From NCBI GenBank assembly GCA_934490165.1, contig CAKSTB010000014.1:12847-76846 (forward strand): a stretch of DNA of 64,000 nucleotides, written 5' to 3'. The position numbers and the translations under genes are program-made. Below the pieces are notes generated by a model. That model did no database searches and was not told the DNA's origin. It worked only from the letters and a program-made list of their open reading frames with translations. Positions 44,788 to 53,061 of the stretch are shown in pieces; within the stretch, counting starts at the first letter, position 1; each line of letters opens with the position of its first letter. Source of the stretch: an uncultured Ruminiclostridium sp. (GTDB lineage: Bacteria; Bacillota; Clostridia; Oscillospirales; Ruminococcaceae).

Positions 44788-45558
44788 TTACTTGCTTCCC
44801 TTCTTTTTTACATCTGTCTGAGCAAGCATAAATTCAAGCTTTTCCTGAATAAGTCTGGGGTTAGAGCCTGCCGCGATCGACAGAACGCCCTCTTCGATTA
44901 TCTGCATACATAAAAGCTCCTGCTCGTGGCTGTTCTTCAGTGAAGACGCTATAGGCGCAAACAATACGTTTGAGAACAGTGAGCCGTAGAACGTCGTGAT
45001 AAGCGCTACCGCCATACCGCTCGACAGGTTGCTGGAGTCCGCACCCATACCTTTAAGCATATTTACGAGTCCGACAAGAGTACCTAACATACCGAATGCG
45101 GGGAAGACCGACATACCTTTTTCAAAGAAAAGTCTGCCTCTTTCGTGACGTTCGCACATAAAGTCTATCGCATCGTCAAGCATTCCTCTTACCTTGTCGA
45201 GGTCGTTTGCGTCAACGATCAGCATAAGGCTTTCCTTAAGGAACGGATCATCGCACTTGTTTGCGCTGTCTTCAAGGGAGATAAGACCCTTTGTTCTTGC
45301 GATCTTTGCAAATTCAACTATCTGGTCTATGTAGCTCTGCGGATTGAACTTTTTAGGGAACAAAGCGAGCTTCAGATACTTCGGCAGATTTTTAAGATAT
45401 GATAGCGGGAACGAACCGATAAGACAGCCTATAGTACCGCCGACTGTGATGGCAACCGAAGGTATATCTATGAACCAGTCAAGCTGACCGCCGTTAAATA
45501 TACCGTATGTAACCAGACTGAATGATACTACCCAACCTATGATGATCGTAATATTCAA
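44788..45558 (-). CDS. motA: Flagellar stator protein MotA
   Basis: Stator subunit of 256 aa with four membrane segments and the conserved cytoplasmic loop containing FEKGMSVFPAFGMLGTLVGLVNML (about 146-169). The frame is open to 45591, but TTG 45558 with AGGAGG 8 bases upstream gives the normal short N-terminus (NITIIIGWVVSF). Sits between flbD and motB. Confidence 0.94.
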   Translation of the reverse strand: MNITIIIGWVVSFSLVTYGIFNGGQLDWFIDIPSVAITVGGTIGCLIGSFPLSYLKNLPKYLKLALFPKKFNPQSYIDQIVEFAKIARTKGLISLEDSANKCDDPFLKESLMLIVDANDLDKVRGMLDDAIDFMCERHERGRLFFEKGMSVFPAFGMLGTLVGLVNMLKGMGADSSNLSSGMAVALITTFYGSLFSNVLFAPIASSLKNSHEQELLCMQIIEEGVLSIAAGSNPRLIQEKLEFMLAQTDVKKKGSK

Positions 45559-45616
45559 AACAATTTCCTCCTGTAAGGGTTTATATAGCACAGCCGATGG
45601 CTGTAATATTCATAAT

Positions 45617-45820
45617 TTATATCCCTCTCTCGGGACGCTGACGTCTTAACGACTGTCTGTATTCCTTGATGAGAGAAAGTATCTCATTCATCGACTGCTC
45701 AACTATGTATGAATGACCCGTACTCGTGGTAATTACCGTGTCGGGATTTTCCGTTACTATTTCAATAAAGTCGGGATTAAGCATAAACTTTTCCCCATTG
45801 AGCTTTGTAAGTGTTATCAT
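45617..45820 (-). CDS. flbD: FlbD family flagellar protein
   Basis: Small conserved protein of 67 aa found next to motA in many Clostridia and spirochaetes. Contains ITLTKLNGEKFMLNPDFIEIVTENPDTVI and GHSYIVEQSMNEIL, the family signature. GAAGGAAATGT precedes the ATG. It is first after the 860-base gap that splits the operon. Its function is not established. Confidence 0.92.
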   Translation of the reverse strand: MITLTKLNGEKFMLNPDFIEIVTENPDTVITTSTGHSYIVEQSMNEILSLIKEYRQSLRRQRPERGI

Positions 45821-45925
45821 ACATTTCCTTCCTTTGCGGACTGCTTTCGCATTATCATTGATACCGGCTGTCTGTCACGCCGACAGCTTACACACGGCGG
45901 TAACAGCCGCTTTGCATAATATAAC

Positions 45926-45959
45926 GGGCATTCCGGCGGAGCTGGCGCTCCGCCTGCCC
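45926..45959. promoter_or_regulatory. Strong hairpin upstream of flbD
   Basis: Inner stem GGCGGAGC / GCTCCGCC (8 bp, loop TGGC) plus outer stem GGGCA / TGCCC. It would lie in the leader of the flbD-motA transcript; there is no adjacent T-run in the operon direction. Confidence 0.6.
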
Positions 45960-46099
45960 TTATAAACTTGAATTTTTATCGCAGAAACCTGCGATTTCTG
46001 CTAAGCCTTTGGCTTTGTTGAACGCTTTGCCTGTTCGCCAAGCACTGCCACACTTGCCTTTTAATGAACGCTTTGTTTGTTTTGTGCTATCAATCGCCA

Positions 46100-46290
46100 A
46101 GCACTACCACCCTTGCCTCCCCTCGAAAAAGGGGAGGTGGCACGGCTAATACAAGTTGGACGTTTGTCAATATACAGTTCAGAAAATCTGTCCTTAATAT
46201 CTCTCAAACAAATCCGAGCCGTGACGAAGGGGATTGTGTGAGTAAAGCAGTTCTTAAGTAAATACTCCTATCAACCTCAATCCCCACAGT
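46100..46290 (+). repeat. Structured dispersed repeat B, copy 1
   Basis: Three predicted helices: CCTCCCCT/AGGGGAGG (46116-46123, 46130-46137), CACGGCT/AGCCGTG (46141-46147, 46217-46223) and GGGGATTG/CAATCCCC (46229-46236, 46278-46285). Related copy at 63690-63875. Confidence 0.75.
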
Positions 46291-46545
46291 CTTGTCAACA
46301 GAACAAATTGTTCTTAGCTACAGTTTGTGGTATCAAATCTTATCTGTGAAATCTTTATACTTTGTTGCCTTGTTGCCAATCCAGCTCCCCTTTTTCGAGG
46401 GGAGCCAAGAAGTGTTGGCTTAATCTTAAACCTCGATGATAGATGATAACGGAGGTCGCGCCGCCATCGAACTTTCAGAACAACAAACTTGTCATTGCTC
46501 ACACCCACGCTTTTTCTTTTAAATAACCGCCGCAGGCGCTCCACA

Positions 46546-46580
46546 ATTATTCATTATTCATTATTCACTATTCACTATTC
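46546..46580. repeat. Heptamer tandem repeat
   Basis: ATTATTC three times then ACTATTC twice, without interruption. Confidence 0.85.
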
Positions 46581-46594
46581 ATTAAGGCAATTCC

Positions 46595-46679
46595 GCCGCC
46601 CCGCCGGTAACGAAAGTTACGCTGACATCAAACCGTCAGAACGGCGAAACTTGCCGTGCCCCACGGGCACCGCCGCCGC
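46595..46679 (-). repeat. Dispersed repeat C, copy 2, at the 3' end of flgE
   Basis: Immediately after the flgE stop: GC hairpin (GTGCCCGTGGGGCAC on the - strand), then GCCGTTCTGACGGTTTG and GTTACCGGCGGGGCGG, matching 23506-23590 in the opposite orientation. The hairpin may serve as terminator. Confidence 0.75.
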
Positions 46680-48245
46680 TTAGCGCTTGAGGTTTACTAT
46701 TTCTTCGAGCATTGTGTCCGAAGTGGTGATTATTCTTGAGTTAGCCTGGAAGCCTCTCTGCGTGATGATCATATCGGAGAATTCCTGTGATAAGTCAACG
46801 TTCGACATTTCGAGCGCACCTGATACTACAGAAGCAGAACCGTTTTCTCCGGCTATGTTTACCTGAGGCTCACCTGATGAAAGTGTTTCTCTCCAGTAGG
46901 AGCTGCCGACCTGCTCAAGACCGTTGGGGTTGTCAAATGTAACGATATCGATTCTGCCGAGCATTATGATGCCGTGTACGTTGTGTACACCGTAGATAGT
47001 GCCATCCTCGTTGATATATACACTGTCCAGATCCTTTACCGTCTGAGTAGCCGCAACACGTCCGTCTGTCAGCTTGATGTTGCCGAGAAGCTCGGCCATA
47101 TCCGAGAAGAAGTTGTTTGATCCGCCCGCAAGACCAACCTTACCGTCAGTTGCAAGCAGTGTTTCAAGTGCACCGTTGCCTGCGTCCCAGTCGGTACTTG
47201 TAACTGTCATCTGATATTTTTCGTTGCCGCCTGCCGCCTTGTCTATAGCCGCCTGAATGTCAGCTACCGTTGCGCCGGGACGAACACTTATCGTAAGACC
47301 GTTGTCCGACCACTTTGCCGTAGTTTCTGCGGCATTCTTTGAATATCTTAAGGTTATCGTGTAGTTGTTTGCATATTCTCCTGCGTTTACGGTTTTAAAT
47401 GTAAGAGAAGCCTTTGTTGTTCCGTCGTCCAGCTTCATTGTGTTGGTAGCTGTCGTTGCGGGTATATCTGCCGCGGGAGGAACCGTATCAAGCTCAAAGT
47501 GCAGCGGCAGAACACCGTCTATGCTTACACCGCCGTTCTGGCAGGCGCGTGTAACCGCGTCCTCAAGGTCATTGAGGTTTGTATAATCATTCTTTTCATT
47601 AAGCTGTACAACAAGCTTGTTGCCGCTCATATAAGCATAATCGCTGTCGCCTACAATAAAGCCTACCGATATGTTACCGTCGGGTGTAGCTGTGTCGGCT
47701 GATACGGTAAGAGGATATGTACCGCCCTTGTATGTGATCGTCTTTGAGTAGTTTGCCTCATTGTCGAGAACTTCGGGAACTACAAATGTAATTCTGTTTG
47801 AAGATGCGTCAACGCCTGTTGCGTCGCCGCTTACGCCGAGCACCATATTACCGTTTGAGTCAACAAGGTTTCCTGCGTTATCAACGCTGAATACGCCTGC
47901 TCTGGAATAGAAGATATTGCCCGCTTCGTCCATGACCTGGAAGAAGCCGTCGCCCGATAACGCACAGTCGTAAACGCTGTCGGAATATGTAAAGCCCGAC
48001 TGTCCCATTACCTGACCGATAGCACCGAGCTTAGTACCGTAACCTACCTGAGAGGGGTTTACACCACCCTGGAGGTTAGAGCCTGCCGAGCCGTTCTTCT
48101 TTGTCTGGTAATATACCTCCTGGAAGGTAGTTACGCTTGTTTTAAAGCCTGTTGTGTTTACGTTAGCGATATTGTTACCGATAACGTCCATCTTCTGCTG
48201 ATGTGTCTTTAATCCTGACACGCCTGAGAATAATGATCTAACCAT
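46680..48245 (-). CDS. flgE: Flagellar hook protein FlgE
   Basis: Hook subunit of 521 aa. N-terminal VSGLKTHQQKMDVIGNNIANVNTTGFKTS and C-terminal ALEMSNVDLSQEFSDMIITQRGFQANSRIITTSDTMLEEIVNLKR are the paired D0 helices of the family. The middle is about 100 residues longer than a minimal hook protein, with variable, Thr-rich outer domains. It precedes the 860-base gap. GAAAGGAACAG precedes the ATG. Confidence 0.95.
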   Translation of the reverse strand: MVRSLFSGVSGLKTHQQKMDVIGNNIANVNTTGFKTSVTTFQEVYYQTKKNGSAGSNLQGGVNPSQVGYGTKLGAIGQVMGQSGFTYSDSVYDCALSGDGFFQVMDEAGNIFYSRAGVFSVDNAGNLVDSNGNMVLGVSGDATGVDASSNRITFVVPEVLDNEANYSKTITYKGGTYPLTVSADTATPDGNISVGFIVGDSDYAYMSGNKLVVQLNEKNDYTNLNDLEDAVTRACQNGGVSIDGVLPLHFELDTVPPAADIPATTATNTMKLDDGTTKASLTFKTVNAGEYANNYTITLRYSKNAAETTAKWSDNGLTISVRPGATVADIQAAIDKAAGGNEKYQMTVTSTDWDAGNGALETLLATDGKVGLAGGSNNFFSDMAELLGNIKLTDGRVAATQTVKDLDSVYINEDGTIYGVHNVHGIIMLGRIDIVTFDNPNGLEQVGSSYWRETLSSGEPQVNIAGENGSASVVSGALEMSNVDLSQEFSDMIITQRGFQANSRIITTSDTMLEEIVNLKR

Positions 48246-48327
48246 GATCTGTTCCTTTCTCCATCGTGCCGACCGCTCTTACCCGTCTGTCATTCGGGGT
48301 AAGTAATACTTCCTTTCGGTCCGGTAT

Positions 48328-48732
48328 TTACATAATTACGGTCGAATCGATGTTCGTAAAAATATTTCCTTTTAAATCGTCCTGTGACATAGTTGTGATT
48401 ACCGTCCGGTTCTTCACACTTACCACAAAAGCAGTTTTGTCAACGAGTACAAGTGTTTCGTTGCTGCCCTTTTCCGCGGCTATCTCAATGCCGTCGTTAA
48501 GTCTTTGCAGCATATCCGAGTCAAGTATCTCGATATTTCTGCTTTCTATACGCTTCATTGCGTGTTTTGAAAAGCCTACCGCCGAGTTCCTTGCGTCAAG
48601 CTCACTCTGTAGAGCCTCGGCAAATGTTCCGCCCGACTGCTGTGCGGCTTTTTCAGCATTCCCTGCTTTTGCGGTGTTTACGTTGCCTGTCGAAATCTGT
48701 AGATTTCGCAGCTTCAGTTCATTTATCAACAT
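48328..48732 (-). CDS. Flagellar operon protein (TIGR02530-type)
   Basis: Conserved protein of 134 aa found between flgD and flgE in Clostridia and Bacilli. Signature: FSKHAMKRIESRNIEI (about 64-79) and ETLVLVDKTAFVVSVKNRTVITTM (about 104-125). It is thought to have a role in hook assembly; biochemical function is not established. Seventeen bases after flgD. Confidence 0.88.
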   Translation of the reverse strand: MLINELKLRNLQISTGNVNTAKAGNAEKAAQQSGGTFAEALQSELDARNSAVGFSKHAMKRIESRNIEILDSDMLQRLNDGIEIAAEKGSNETLVLVDKTAFVVSVKNRTVITTMSQDDLKGNIFTNIDSTVIM

Positions 48733-48749
48733 AACACTGCCGCCTTTGA

Positions 48750-49424
48750 TTATCCGTTGTCCTCCGCATTGTCTGCCGGAGTATCTGTTTTGTTGTCAGC
48801 CGCATTATCACTGCTTTCGCTGACGTGTACTATCTCGTCGATAGAGTAGAGATAATTGTCAATCACGATTTTAGCGTCGCCGTCCTGCATCTCAGCCGAC
48901 TCGACCTTGCCCTTTGCGTAGTAGAATTTGCCGTCTTCGCCGAGCACCTTTACCATTACTTCCTTGCCCACAAAGCCAAGCGCTTCGGACATTGTATGTA
49001 ACGTGCCGGTGTTTTCGGTATCGTTTATTCCCTTTACCGCCGACAGGTCATACTGCGTTCCGCCGACTATCACCTTTACCGTGCTTCCACTGATGTTTAC
49101 TCCGGTGCATACGCCCGATAAAAGCGTTCCGTCATCTGACTGCGCATTCATTGTAAGCGTCTTGCCGACAAGTCCCGCCGCATAGTTTGACATACTGTAC
49201 TTCAGATTATCCTGCTGTGCCTGTAATGCCGTAAATTGTGCCATCTGCGACACGAACTCAGTATTCGATGTAGGTTCAAGCGGATCCTGATTGCTCATTT
49301 CCGCCATAAGCAGATTGAAGAACGTATCCGTGCTTATCGTATCGTTCTTGCCCGAGCTTTTGAAAAGATCCTTGTACTTTTCGTGATTTGACTGTACACT
49401 CTGAAGACTTGATAAATCTGCCAT
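48750..49424 (-). CDS. flgD: Flagellar hook-capping protein FlgD
   Basis: Hook assembly scaffold of 224 aa. N-terminal FlgD core DTFFNLLMAEMSNQDPLEPTSNTEFVSQMAQFTALQ (about 34-69), a middle domain, and an acidic tail with Asp/Asn/Ala repeats. The frame is open to 49460, but ATG 49424 with GAAAGGAAAACAG upstream gives the normal start. Ends before the flagellar operon protein gene. Confidence 0.94.
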   Translation of the reverse strand: MADLSSLQSVQSNHEKYKDLFKSSGKNDTISTDTFFNLLMAEMSNQDPLEPTSNTEFVSQMAQFTALQAQQDNLKYSMSNYAAGLVGKTLTMNAQSDDGTLLSGVCTGVNISGSTVKVIVGGTQYDLSAVKGINDTENTGTLHTMSEALGFVGKEVMVKVLGEDGKFYYAKGKVESAEMQDGDAKIVIDNYLYSIDEIVHVSESSDNAADNKTDTPADNAEDNG

Positions 49425-49461
49425 CTGTTTTCCTTTCGTGTAAGTCCGCCGATACTTCATA

Positions 49462-51102
49462 TCAGCTCATTGCCTGTATTTCGCCCAGAAGACTGTCAAA
49501 GTCGTCCGCGTCATTCTTATGCCGATCGTGCGACTGCTGTCTGTATGGGTTCTTACTGCTGCCGTCAAAATCTCTTTGGAATAATTCCGCCTGCGAGGTT
49601 TCTACCTTGTATGAGGTAAGCTCCACATCATCGTTTCTCAACGCATACGCAAGCTGTTCCGATTTCGCCTGTAAAAGCTCCTTTGCCGCCTGAGTTTCGG
49701 TAAGTATCTCAACTGTAAGCTTTCCGCTCTCGTTCACCATACGAACCGTTATCTTACCCAGCGTTTCAGGTGTAAGCACTACTGTAAGTGTGCTCTTGCC
49801 TGTGCTCTTAGGCGCGTGCTCGCTCACAAAGCTTGCCATATTGCTTATCGGTACTCTTACCGTCTGTGCGGGCTGTCCGTCCTCATCAAAGCGGCTTTCT
49901 GCTTTTGCGAATACGTCCGCACTTCTTGCATTCATATCGCTTACCGCGTTCTTATCGGTAACCTTCTGCTCGGTATCAAGGTCGCTGTCCGACTTTGTGA
50001 CCTCAGTGCCCTTGGTTATCGCCTTAAGCTCATCGCTTTTCACTTCGACATTGCGCTTAGCGTAAGCAACTCTCGGTACATTGTCCGCTTCCGCCGTGAT
50101 TTCCTGCTTTGTTTCGTTCGTTACGGTGTCGGCTGTTTTCTCAAAAGCCATCTTTACGATATCCTTCTGAGCCTTTGCCCCTGCCACTGCATCGGTCTTT
50201 CCCGCTACGTTTAAATCTACAGCTTTGTTTCCGGAATTTACAGCATTGCTTTTACCGTCTGTCGCGATATCGCCGAACCTGTCGGCAACCGCAATACCCT
50301 CCGGCTCGCTCTCACCTGCGACACTGCCCATATCCGCGATACCAGTGGACTCACCTGCGGTATTCTCTTCGGGTTTTCCCATAGCGGTGTGATCGTCAGC
50401 TTTATAAGCTGTCGCCTTGATATCCGTTTCACCGGGATATCCGCTGTTTGCGGCTTCTTCCGATACCGTCATATCAATTCGACTGTCGGAAATGCCTTTG
50501 TCAGCATTATACGAAGTATCCGTTACTTTGCTCTGCAAAGTATTTCCCGTTGTAACATCTGCATTTTCTGCAAGCACCGTTTGCACAGTTTCCGCAAAAT
50601 CATTTTCGGTAGCTTCACCTGTCAGAATTTCACTTTTCTGTGAAGCCTGTGCCGAATTTTCATCTACATTCGGAGCATCGGTCAGAACTGTACTGTTTTG
50701 TACCGTGGTCTGTACCACCGACTGCATACCCTCAATGTCTGCGAGCGCCTGTGTAAGTCCCGCATTATCAGCTGTCGATACATCATCTGTCATCTGTACC
50801 ACAGCCGCCTGCATATATCCGGCAAGCTCAGCCGTCTTCAGCAGCTGCTTCAGCTCTTCTGCACTCTGCTCAAGCTCTGTAAGCCCGCTGAGTATCTCGC
50901 CCGACACGGCAGTCTGTCCCTCCGTGCGTGCATCTGCCGCGTTTACGGCGCTCTGTCTGTTGCCCGCTACCATAGCCCCGAGCATATCGGAGAAGCCTCC
51001 GGGCGCACTGTTATCGGAAATTACGCTATCAGAGATTGTGGCGGCATTGCCCGCAAACGCCATAGCGGCACTTGCCGGCAATACTGCTGTTGCATTCATC
51101 AT
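49462..51102 (-). CDS. fliK: Flagellar hook-length control protein FliK
   Basis: Molecular ruler of 546 aa that sets hook length. Long low-complexity Ala/Asp/Thr/Val N-terminal part (about 1-410), then the conserved C-terminal domain STLTVVLTPETLGKITVRMVNESGKLTVEILTETQAAKELLQAKSEQL (about 430-478). It is preceded by its own sigma-A-type promoter. GAAAGGGGGTGAGAT lies before the ATG. Confidence 0.92.
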   Translation of the reverse strand: MMNATAVLPASAAMAFAGNAATISDSVISDNSAPGGFSDMLGAMVAGNRQSAVNAADARTEGQTAVSGEILSGLTELEQSAEELKQLLKTAELAGYMQAAVVQMTDDVSTADNAGLTQALADIEGMQSVVQTTVQNSTVLTDAPNVDENSAQASQKSEILTGEATENDFAETVQTVLAENADVTTGNTLQSKVTDTSYNADKGISDSRIDMTVSEEAANSGYPGETDIKATAYKADDHTAMGKPEENTAGESTGIADMGSVAGESEPEGIAVADRFGDIATDGKSNAVNSGNKAVDLNVAGKTDAVAGAKAQKDIVKMAFEKTADTVTNETKQEITAEADNVPRVAYAKRNVEVKSDELKAITKGTEVTKSDSDLDTEQKVTDKNAVSDMNARSADVFAKAESRFDEDGQPAQTVRVPISNMASFVSEHAPKSTGKSTLTVVLTPETLGKITVRMVNESGKLTVEILTETQAAKELLQAKSEQLAYALRNDDVELTSYKVETSQAELFQRDFDGSSKNPYRQQSHDRHKNDADDFDSLLGEIQAMS

Positions 51103-51168
51103 ATCTCACCCCCTTTCAGTGCTATTTATTGCCGCAACGAATGTATCATTTGCAACAACTTTTATATA

Positions 51169-51191
51169 TTTAACGGGGTTTAACCGTTAAA
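51169..51191. promoter_or_regulatory. Inverted repeat in the fliK leader
   Basis: TTTAACGG (51169-51176) and CCGTTAAA (51184-51191) form a perfect inverted repeat with 7-base spacing, between the fliK promoter and the fliK start. Possible operator or hairpin. Confidence 0.5.
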
Positions 51192-51223
51192 TTTTATGTA
51201 AATTGCACAGCTTTCCACCTTGT

Positions 51224-51252
51224 ATTGTACCACATTTCAAGCGTTATGTCAA
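51224..51252 (-). promoter_or_regulatory. Internal sigma-A-type promoter before fliK
   Basis: On the - strand: -35 TTGACA (51247-51252), 17-base spacer, -10 TACAAT (51224-51229), directly after the fliJ stop and 122 bases before the fliK start. Confidence 0.75.
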
Positions 51253-51256
51253 CAAT

Positions 51257-51709
51257 TTACTGCGCTGTGCCGCCGTTAGATGAGCCGTTCGACACGAACT
51301 CTTCTATGATCTGTTCCTGCTCCTTCTGAGCGGCGTATCTGTACTCTTCAAGCTGTTTTTCCTCCAGCTTTTCAAGCTTTGACACTTCCTTTGTCGCCTC
51401 AATTACCCTCTGTAGCTGCTGCTCTATCTCATCGCGCTTTTGAGCCATACGTCCCTTTATGCGGTAGATATCCTGCTGAAGTGAGGAAACGTACTTCTTA
51501 TGCAGTGACAGCCGCATTGCCGTTGTCCCGCCGCGCACAAGCTCATTGAGCTTGTCAATGCTCAGCTCGTATTCCGCGGTCTTTGCGTCAAGCTCCGCCT
51601 GCATTTCCGTAAGCTCAGCCCTCAGCCTGCCGAGCACCGATTTCTCGCTGTCCAGCACCTGATCATTGTACTTCTTCAGCGACTGCAATGTAAAATTAAA
51701 CTTCTTCAT
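51257..51709 (-). CDS. fliJ: Flagellar export chaperone FliJ
   Basis: Coiled-coil protein of 150 aa that works with the FliI ATPase. Nearly the whole length is charged coiled coil; N-terminal MKKFNFTLQSLKKYNDQVLDSEK is typical. It follows fliI by 21 bases but has only a weak ribosome-binding site, so it may depend on translation of fliI. Confidence 0.9.
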   Translation of the reverse strand: MKKFNFTLQSLKKYNDQVLDSEKSVLGRLRAELTEMQAELDAKTAEYELSIDKLNELVRGGTTAMRLSLHKKYVSSLQQDIYRIKGRMAQKRDEIEQQLQRVIEATKEVSKLEKLEEKQLEEYRYAAQKEQEQIIEEFVSNGSSNGGTAQ

Positions 51710-51730
51710 AGCGCATTGTTATCACGATTT

Positions 51731-53035
51731 TCACGATACCGCCGCCTTAAGCAGTTTTATCGTGTCCTCCATTGAGAACGACTCGTACATTCCCTGCATA
51801 AGGAAATCGTTGATCTTGTCTATCTTCTTTATCGCCTCGTCCAGAGCGGGGTTAGTGCCCTTTTTGTACGCTCCTATCGAGATGAGGTCGGCATTGTTAT
51901 TGTAAAGGGCAAGCAGGTTTCTCAGCTTTCCTGCCGCCTTCTTGTGCTCGGGGTCTGCTATCACCGACATAAGTCGTGATATGCTCGGCAGTATGTCGAT
52001 AGCGGGGTAGTGGTTCTGCGCCGCTATCTTACGGCTGAGTATTATATGTCCGTCAATGATACCTCTTACGGTATCGGATATCGGCTCGTTTGTATCGTCA
52101 CCCTCAACCAGCACTGCATATATGCCTGTTATACTTCCTTTTTCAAAGTTGCCCGCTCTTTCAAGCAGCTTCGGCATTGCGGCATAGATCGACGGGGTGT
52201 AACCTCTCGCTACAGGCGGTTCGCCTGTTGATAAGCCTATCTCGCGTTGTGCCATTGCGAAACGCGTGAGATTATCCATCATCAGCAGTACGTCCTTGCC
52301 CTGCGAGCAGAAGTACTCGGCTATTGCCGTTGCCGTCATAGGGCACTTGTTTCTCATCATGGCGGGCTGATCCGATGTGGCTACTACCACGACAGAACGC
52401 GCCATGCCCTCTTCTCCGAGGTCGTTTTCTATAAACTCTCTTACCTCTCTGCCACGCTCGCCTACAAGCGCGATAACATTGAGGTCAGCCTTGACCTTTC
52501 TGGCTATCATACCCATAAGCGTCGATTTACCGACACCTGAGCCCGCAAAGATGCCCATTCTCTGACCCTTACCCATTGTAAGAATTCCGTCGATCGCCTT
52601 TACACCAAGCTCTATAGTTTCGTGTATCTTGGGGCGGGTGAGGGGATTTACCGGTACGCCCGCAATAGGCACTGCATCTGTATATTCCACCGGAGCGCCG
52701 CCGTCAAGCGGGTTTCCCAGTGCGTCTATTATTCTTCCTACAAGCTTGTCGCTGACCCTTACGTTGAGCTTATCGCCCGTGTTGTCAACTATACTGCCGG
52801 GACCTATACCCTCAAGGTCGGTATACGGCATAAGCAGTACCTTGTGCTCGTTGAAGCCGACTACCTCGGCAGGTATATGCGACTTCATATCCTTTGTGTA
52901 TATCCGGCAAACATCGCCTATACTGCACAGCGGACCACTCGCCTCAATCGTCATTCCGACTATCTTTTCAATTTTACCCAGATACTTATATGTATCGGTA
53001 GTCCTGAGTTCTGTCAGAAATCCGCCGAGATCCAT
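51731..53035 (-). CDS. fliI: Flagellum-specific ATP synthase FliI
   Basis: Export ATPase of 434 aa. Walker A GSGVGKST in MGIFAGSGVGKSTLMGMIA (about 162-180), Walker B VLLMMDNLTRFAMAQREIGLS, and F1-type C-terminal helices. Length normal. AAAGGACTTTAAAC precedes the ATG. Lies between fliH and fliJ. Confidence 0.97.
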   Translation of the reverse strand: MDLGGFLTELRTTDTYKYLGKIEKIVGMTIEASGPLCSIGDVCRIYTKDMKSHIPAEVVGFNEHKVLLMPYTDLEGIGPGSIVDNTGDKLNVRVSDKLVGRIIDALGNPLDGGAPVEYTDAVPIAGVPVNPLTRPKIHETIELGVKAIDGILTMGKGQRMGIFAGSGVGKSTLMGMIARKVKADLNVIALVGERGREVREFIENDLGEEGMARSVVVVATSDQPAMMRNKCPMTATAIAEYFCSQGKDVLLMMDNLTRFAMAQREIGLSTGEPPVARGYTPSIYAAMPKLLERAGNFEKGSITGIYAVLVEGDDTNEPISDTVRGIIDGHIILSRKIAAQNHYPAIDILPSISRLMSVIADPEHKKAAGKLRNLLALYNNNADLISIGAYKKGTNPALDEAIKKIDKINDFLMQGMYESFSMEDTIKLLKAAVS

Positions 53036-53061
53036 GTTTAAAGTCCTTTCAATAAGGGTGA

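Larger units (their letters stand above)
45821..46679. other. Non-coding gap between flgE and flbD, packed with hairpins and repeats
   Basis: About 860 bases inside the flagellar operon with no credible gene. From right to left: repeat C copy (46595-46679), a heptamer run ATTATTC/ACTATTC x5 (46546-46580), a CTCCCC...GGGGAG hairpin (about 46384-46409), repeat B copy (46100-46290), and a strong hairpin GGCGGAGC/GCTCCGCC (45935-45954) flanked by GGGCA/TGCCC, 115 bases before flbD. No promoter matching consensus was found here. Confidence 0.75.
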
